This document shows, piece by piece, positions 59,275-64,000 of a stretch of DNA of 64,000 nucleotides. The position numbers and the translations under genes were made by a program. The notes under the pieces were generated by a model. It was not told the origin of the DNA and did not search any database. It saw only the letters and a program-made list of their open reading frames with translations. Every line of letters begins with the position of its first letter. The first letter of the stretch is position 1. The DNA is from Dipteronia dyeriana (Eukaryota > Streptophyta > Magnoliopsida > Sapindales > Sapindaceae): contig CM065299.1 in the NCBI GenBank assembly GCA_032871835.1, positions 81,907,652-81,971,651 of the forward strand, written 5' to 3'.

Positions 59275-60300
59275 CAAGACACTAGAAGAGACAGGCTAGG
59301 CAAAGGAGGAGGCAAGCTTGGGGAGACGAACTGGAATGGACCCGTGTTTTAGCCTCATTTCAATTCTATCTTCCATTAGTTTGAGAGAGCAGGGCGGGGT
59401 CATTAGCAGGAAGTCACCACCACGATGAGTGACATGAGCAGGATAGAGAGCTTCACTGTATTGGAGGCTTGCACAAGAAATCAAGTCTTGATAGGATTGA
59501 ACATATGAAAATGCGTGAGCAAGAAACCCAAAAAAGGAAAATAGCTGAACAAAAAGGCAATGACGAATCATACCAGGGGTGGAAGCAGACATCTTTAGGA
59601 CCACATCCATCCGTTGCTTATTGAAAGGATAGCCGCCGAGGTCCAAGGGAACTAATTTCTTGTCCTTGATTAATTGGAAAATCTTCTTTGATTCTTTAGA
59701 GAGAATGTCGATGGCCTTTTTACTCCAATCCGCCCGACTTATGAACTAGATAGAAACACGGTGCTCCCTACTATCAGCAAAGATGTCCTGGCCTTTGTCA
59801 CCCTCAACCACGATCCATTCACTTTTCCAATCCCTATCGTTCCTCCTGGTATTGGGGACTACGAACCCTGTATGGCTCGAGCAATGCAAATAGAAAACCT
59901 CTTTCAGACCTGGAGTCAATGGAGAGACCTGGAAGAGATATCTTAGCTCCGCACACCCTAGTTCAACAATGCCCGGTTTCTTCCCAGTTGCCTCATTCCA
60001 CATGACTTATGCCACGAGCCAGGGGTAATTGCATCAGAGCTAGATGGAAAGTATGTAAAGCTCAATGCTGAGTAGGATGAAGCTGGAGCCAGAGACTGCA
60101 ATTGAAGACGAACAAATGGATAGGGAGCTGACCCTGAGGAGAACTATAAGCATCGTACATTCTATAATGTCGAGAGAAATGCCATACATACGGCGGAATG
60201 CGCTTAAGATTTCCTTGGAAGCGATAGAGTCGTGTACGTAGCTAATCCCCTCTAGCAGGACCAGGGATGTCCCCATTGCTATCGAGACCGTACAAGCTCC
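59275..60300 (-). pseudogene. Tat antisense ORF, proximal part
   Basis: Frames show RYLFQVSPLTPGLKEVFYL, then DRDWKSEWIVVEG, KIFQLIKDKKLVPLDLGGYP and KMSASTPGMIRH. The 'DWKSEWIVV' block (WK.RFFFV-type) and the upstream LPIHLFVFN / RMYDAYSSPQGQ-type stretches agree with the conserved first half of Tat-type antisense ORFs. It is interrupted at 59274 by the copia insertion. It lies on the strand opposite to pol. Confidence 0.6.
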
Positions 60301-60540
60301 ATCTAAGTTGTCCTACTCCCCAGTCTTATCCTGGCCTCCCTCAAATAGAAAGGGGAGAATCAACGATGTTCGTGAAACTAGATCCAATGGAGATGTTCCT
60401 GCCCAAAAGGTGAAGTCAAAGGGAACCCCCGTCGTCATTAGAAATGAGGTGGTTCTTCCTTTTTCTCTCAGCAAAAGGCCGAGTGAATCACTCTATAATT
60501 CTACTTCGTAGTGGCAATCATGGTCTTATTTTTCGTTCGA

Positions 60541-60950
60541 ATCACTGGAAATTTTGAAGGAAGAATCACGAATTACAGAATGGGAAAGTAAAAAGATAAA
60601 AAAAAACACCTGGAATGTTTATAGAAGTTTTTAATTGGTGAGGGAAGTGGCCGGATGAATCAGGGCCATTGAAAGAAGATCAATGGCTGAGATCTCCCCA
60701 ATGAATGACCTTGCTTAGACGTTTGATGGCTGCACGGACAGGCTTTATGACCAGAAGGCTCGTCCCTACATGACACACAGTGAAAGATGATGATGGCATG
60801 CAGACGTTATTACTCTACCCACCCCATTTTTCACACCCAACTGCATAAAGGTTACTATAGCATTTATTACCGCATTCTCCATAGTCATGATACGACGATA
60901 AAGAGAAACTGAGGGCAGGAAAAGAAAATTAAACCAGGGTAAAGTCCTCC
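60541..60950. other. Untranslated region between antisense ORF and 3' LTR
   Basis: No protein pattern is seen. A purine-rich stretch near 60900-60930 (GAGGGCAGGAAAAGAAAA) could be the polypurine tract of the Tat element. Confidence 0.4.
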
Positions 60951-62188
60951 AAGTGGCTACCACACCTTGCCTCTAACATTTTGAAGAAATTCACAGCAGA
61001 GGACAATGTGTAGTTTGGCATTAATTGTGCCTAGTTGACAATGAAGAGGGAAATATAGGGAATCAGCAGCCCTGTTTGCTCCACGTTGACCAGTTTTAAT
61101 GGTCCGATGGTGGTCTGGCTCGGTCTTAGGAAAGTTCAACTCCAATCATCACTAAAGAGGAAACCTGAGTTCCAGCAGACAAGAGGGATGCAAAAAGTAC
61201 CTAGATAAAGAGGAAAGCATTGGAAAGAAGTGTCTGACAATGGCAGTGTGGCAAACATTGCCACTATCTCCTATCAGACCTTAAATACAAAAATGACCCC
61301 TTTGGCCATCTCATGCACCCTTAGCCAACCAGAATCAGAGAGAACCCCATATAAGCGCCTACATGGATGTTAAGTCATACGTGGGACCATCACAACCAAC
61401 CGAGGCGCGTGTGTCGACCGTGCCCTAAACAGATCAACGGTGGAGATCTCTTGACAGGTATCCCCTCTCAAGGGTGAGATCTTCCACATATCATACTAGA
61501 CCATAAGGTCAGCCCTAGGGCCTGGCTAAAACAATCCTGACCCTACATGGCACGTGTCATGGTGGGCCCCAAGCAAAGGGGTGGTGAGGATCATGCTAAA
61601 AGCTCCCACCTAGGAGAATCCACCTCACCAACCACATGCAAGATACCCTATAAATACTCATACTCTTGAAGATTTAGGGGGATGATTCTTTTGGGAGAGG
61701 AATATAGAGCAAGATTGATACTTTATAACGACTGGTCTTCTATTTGAACCATAACAGTGTAATGTTGCTGCTATAGGACGATTGGTTTTCACTTTTGGGA
61801 CCTGAACCTTATAACCCTAGCCTCGCTGGAGAAGTATAGAAGGTTGTATCATTCTTCCCTTGTATGAGCTGTAATCCAACCTAATTAATGAAAAGATACA
61901 CTCCTCATTATTGTTATTCGTGTTAATGTCTTGTTTACATATTTGATAGTGTTTTGTGTCCAACGCCAATCCCGACTGGTACCAGTACCTTTGGGAATTG
62001 GTCTTGGCAAGCTACAAGGTAGCTCGGTCCATATGAATCAGACCTTTCCACTGCTCCAACCCCGATACCTCAACCGTACCAATGGAACCCGACTCCCCAG
62101 ACCATTCCAAGCCCCTTTTCGACTTTGGAGCAGCGCCCCGTCCAGTCTAGGTGTTGTATAGGGTATCCTCGATTGATTTCTAGGATAA
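60950..62188 (+). repeat. 3' LTR of the Tat element
   Basis: It aligns along its length with 42525-45056, without the AT-rich insertion. A possible polyadenylation block (GTAATCCAACCTA, then AATGAAAAGATACA) lies near 61870-61905. The right edge is where homology to the 5' LTR stops (GATTTCTAGGATA) and old gypsy coding resumes. Confidence 0.8.
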
Positions 62189-64000
62189 TTGAATAAAATA
62201 TGAATATTTCGTAAGATGGTCAACTATCACTATGAAAGCAGTGTATCATTACGATGGTGGCAAGGCATCAACGATATCTAAGGAAATTTCTGACCAAACC
62301 TGTTCAGGGATCAACAAGGGTTGTAATAGGCTGGCTAACCATAAGCAATCATGTTTACATTGTTGACAGACACTGCATTCCCGTATTAATTTTTTCTACT
62401 ATTGTCTGCGTTCCCGGCCAAAAGAATCTAGAAGTTTGATGGCTAAAAGTCTTATGAAAGCCAAAGTGTCCGCTGATTGGAGATGAGTGAGCATTAGCCA
62501 ATATTGTAGGTAACAGAGTTGAAGTAGGACTCATAAAGAGCTTCCCATTTTTGAACCAAACTCCACCACGTTAGAGATAAGAATTGCGATATTCTTATAG
62601 GTTCAAATTTGACAACTTGGTGTAAAAAGAATCCTAACTTACTTCATGTTGTAGAGTAACCCACCAATCAGGCAATGATAGGGAGATCGCAGAGCATTTG
62701 AATTTGGCTTGGCGTGAGAGTGCATCAGCTCATTCGTTCTCTTTTCTTTTCTTATACTGAATGAAGTAATCGTATTCCAGTAGCTTCACAACCAATGGGA
62801 TTGAGTCGGAGTCGTGATGCATTGCTCAAGTAAATACTTTAAGATCATTTGATCAGTCTTAATAATGAATGACTTACCTAAGTGATAGGGTCACCATTTC
62901 CAGACAACTTTCACGATCGCTAATATTTCCTTTTCATAAGTCCACAAAGTCAGGACAGAAACCTTGAGAGCTTCATCGAAAGAGGCTAATGGTCAACCAT
63001 GCTATCTCAAAAAAGTGATGATCCCAACTCTACACGCATCACATTCGACCACTAAAGGTTGTGAAAAGCCCAACAATTGAAGAACTGGTGGGGATGTAAA
63101 GGATTGCTTCAATTAAGAAAAGGCCTCAGGCTGTCGTAGTCCACCGGAAACCCTTATTTGTTAACAATTGAGTTAAAGGCACTGTTATGCTTTCGAAATA
63201 TCGGACATACTTTCAATAATACCTTGCAAAGCCAAGGAAGCCGTAAACTCTTTCAGCCAACGTTGGAACTGGCAAATCAAGTATGGATTGAATTTTGTTA
63301 GATTCAACATCAAATCTCTCCAAGAATAGAATATAATATGTCCCAAATAGTCAACCTGCAACTAAAATGACATTTTGACATTTTTACGACTAATGGTCAG
63401 CTACAAGTATCAACAGAACATTGCGTAGATGAGGTAAATGGTCTTCCCAACTTTTACTGTACACCAATTTATGGTCAAAGAAAACAATGATGAAATTTTG
63501 AAGGTATGGAAAAAACAAGTCATTAATTAGTATTCAGAAGGTCGAGGTAGCGTTTATTAGGCTGAAAGACATCACAACGAATTCATATTGACCCTCATGA
63601 ATATAGAAAATGGTTTTGTATAAATCTTTGTCATTCACGCGGATTTGATGGTAACCAAACCGCAGTTCTAATTTTGAGAAGGAGTTGGCACCGTATAATA
63701 CATCGAGCAATTTGTCAATTACGGGTATTAGGTACTTATCCTTAGTGGTGATGTTGTTGAGGGCTCAGTAATCTACATAAAAATCGCCTTGAACCATTGA
63801 TTTTCTTAACAAGTGACATAGGAGATGAAAACAGGTTACAACTGGGACGAAATAGGCCATAATTAAGGAACTCTTTCAACATACATTCAACAGTTCTTTA
63901 TCAGTGAATGGTCAGGAACATCTAGTTTGCGGGAGGGAATTATTTGTAAAACTAAATCAGTTCCATCAAATTGCATTAGTTCTTGTCAGTGAATGGCTCC
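62189..64000 (-). pseudogene. Old gypsy element, fragment 3: RT, RNase H and integrase N-terminal region
   Basis: Reading the - strand from the window edge, frames show the RT start (LNYGLFRP, FSSPMSLVKKINGS), RT central blocks ([33 protein letters not shown]), the RNase H junction (GFLGFARYY, PLTQLLTNKGFRW), the integrase zinc region (ANAHSSPISGHFGFHKT), and the first integrase block (VIVDHLTKYSYFIQLS). Frame changes and stops are frequent. The element continues beyond base 64000. Order and strand agree with fragments 1 and 2, so the three are read as one element. Confidence 0.85.

Larger units (their letters stand above)
42189..62188 (+). mobile_element. Tat-clade Ty3/gypsy LTR retrotransposon, ~20 kb with its own insertions
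   Basis: The order is 5' LTR, primer-binding site, gag, protease, RT, RNase H, integrase, a tandem-repeat tract, an antisense ORF, and 3' LTR. Both LTRs are present and clearly homologous, but have many substitutions and small gaps, so the element is old. Marks of the Tat/Ogre/Retand group are the gag-protease block INTINGDPIMA...RKNYV, the DTPSAYNIIL block, and the antisense ORF between pol and 3' LTR. The left edge is not exactly resolved: homology between the LTRs is clear from about 42525, and the old gypsy coding ends at about 42188. Reading frames are broken throughout. Confidence 0.85.

Overview
The window is nuclear DNA of a flowering plant, most likely a eudicot. It is AT-rich, has short GT-AG introns, and carries plant families of transposable elements (Tourist-like MITEs, hAT, MULE, Tat-type gypsy with an antisense ORF, copia with a CCHC gag, L1-type LINE). 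Nothing bacterial, viral or organellar is seen. The species cannot be named from the sequence alone.

Three host genes occupy the first 27 kb. The 3' end of UTP15 (rRNA-processing WD40 protein, + strand, 1-825) faces the complete 22-exon cohesin subunit gene SCC3 (- strand, 2627-11508). A two-exon NPL4 gene (CDC48/p97 cofactor, - strand, 20567-27035) follows, with one intron of about 5.2 kb that has collected repeats. I re-derived the SCC3 and NPL4 exons by hand from splice signals, reading phase and protein family; every exon phase closes. The three genes are housekeeping and show no sign of working together.

Between SCC3 and NPL4 lies a string of DNA transposons: a 3.8-kb hAT with a broken transposase whose edge is about 360 bp from the SCC3 start codon, a Tourist-like MITE, two tandem MITE units, a GGGACA-rich TIR element and a non-autonomous hAT-like element.

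From 27.4 kb to the end everything is nested transposable elements. Nest 1 (about 27.46-33.9 kb) is three layers deep: a 5'-truncated LINE (- strand) holds a small hAT element with perfect 8-bp target duplications, which holds a second copy of the autonomous-type hAT, also with perfect 8-bp duplications. Nest 2 (about 34.8-64.0 kb) is built on an old gypsy element on the - strand, cut into three pieces. A 6.05-kb MULE (perfect 9-bp target duplication, long TIRs) separates the first two pieces. A roughly 20-kb Tat-type gypsy element on the + strand separates the second and third. The Tat element itself holds a TIR element in its 5' LTR and a copia element in its antisense ORF. The window ends inside the reverse transcriptase of the old gypsy element.

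No new enzymatic or defence system was found. The most unusual structures are two arrays of about 19-bp dyad repeats inside the MULE, two hAT copies that share the same frame breaks in homopolymer tracts, a large inverted repeat in the NPL4 intron, and the nested order of insertions, which gives a relative history.
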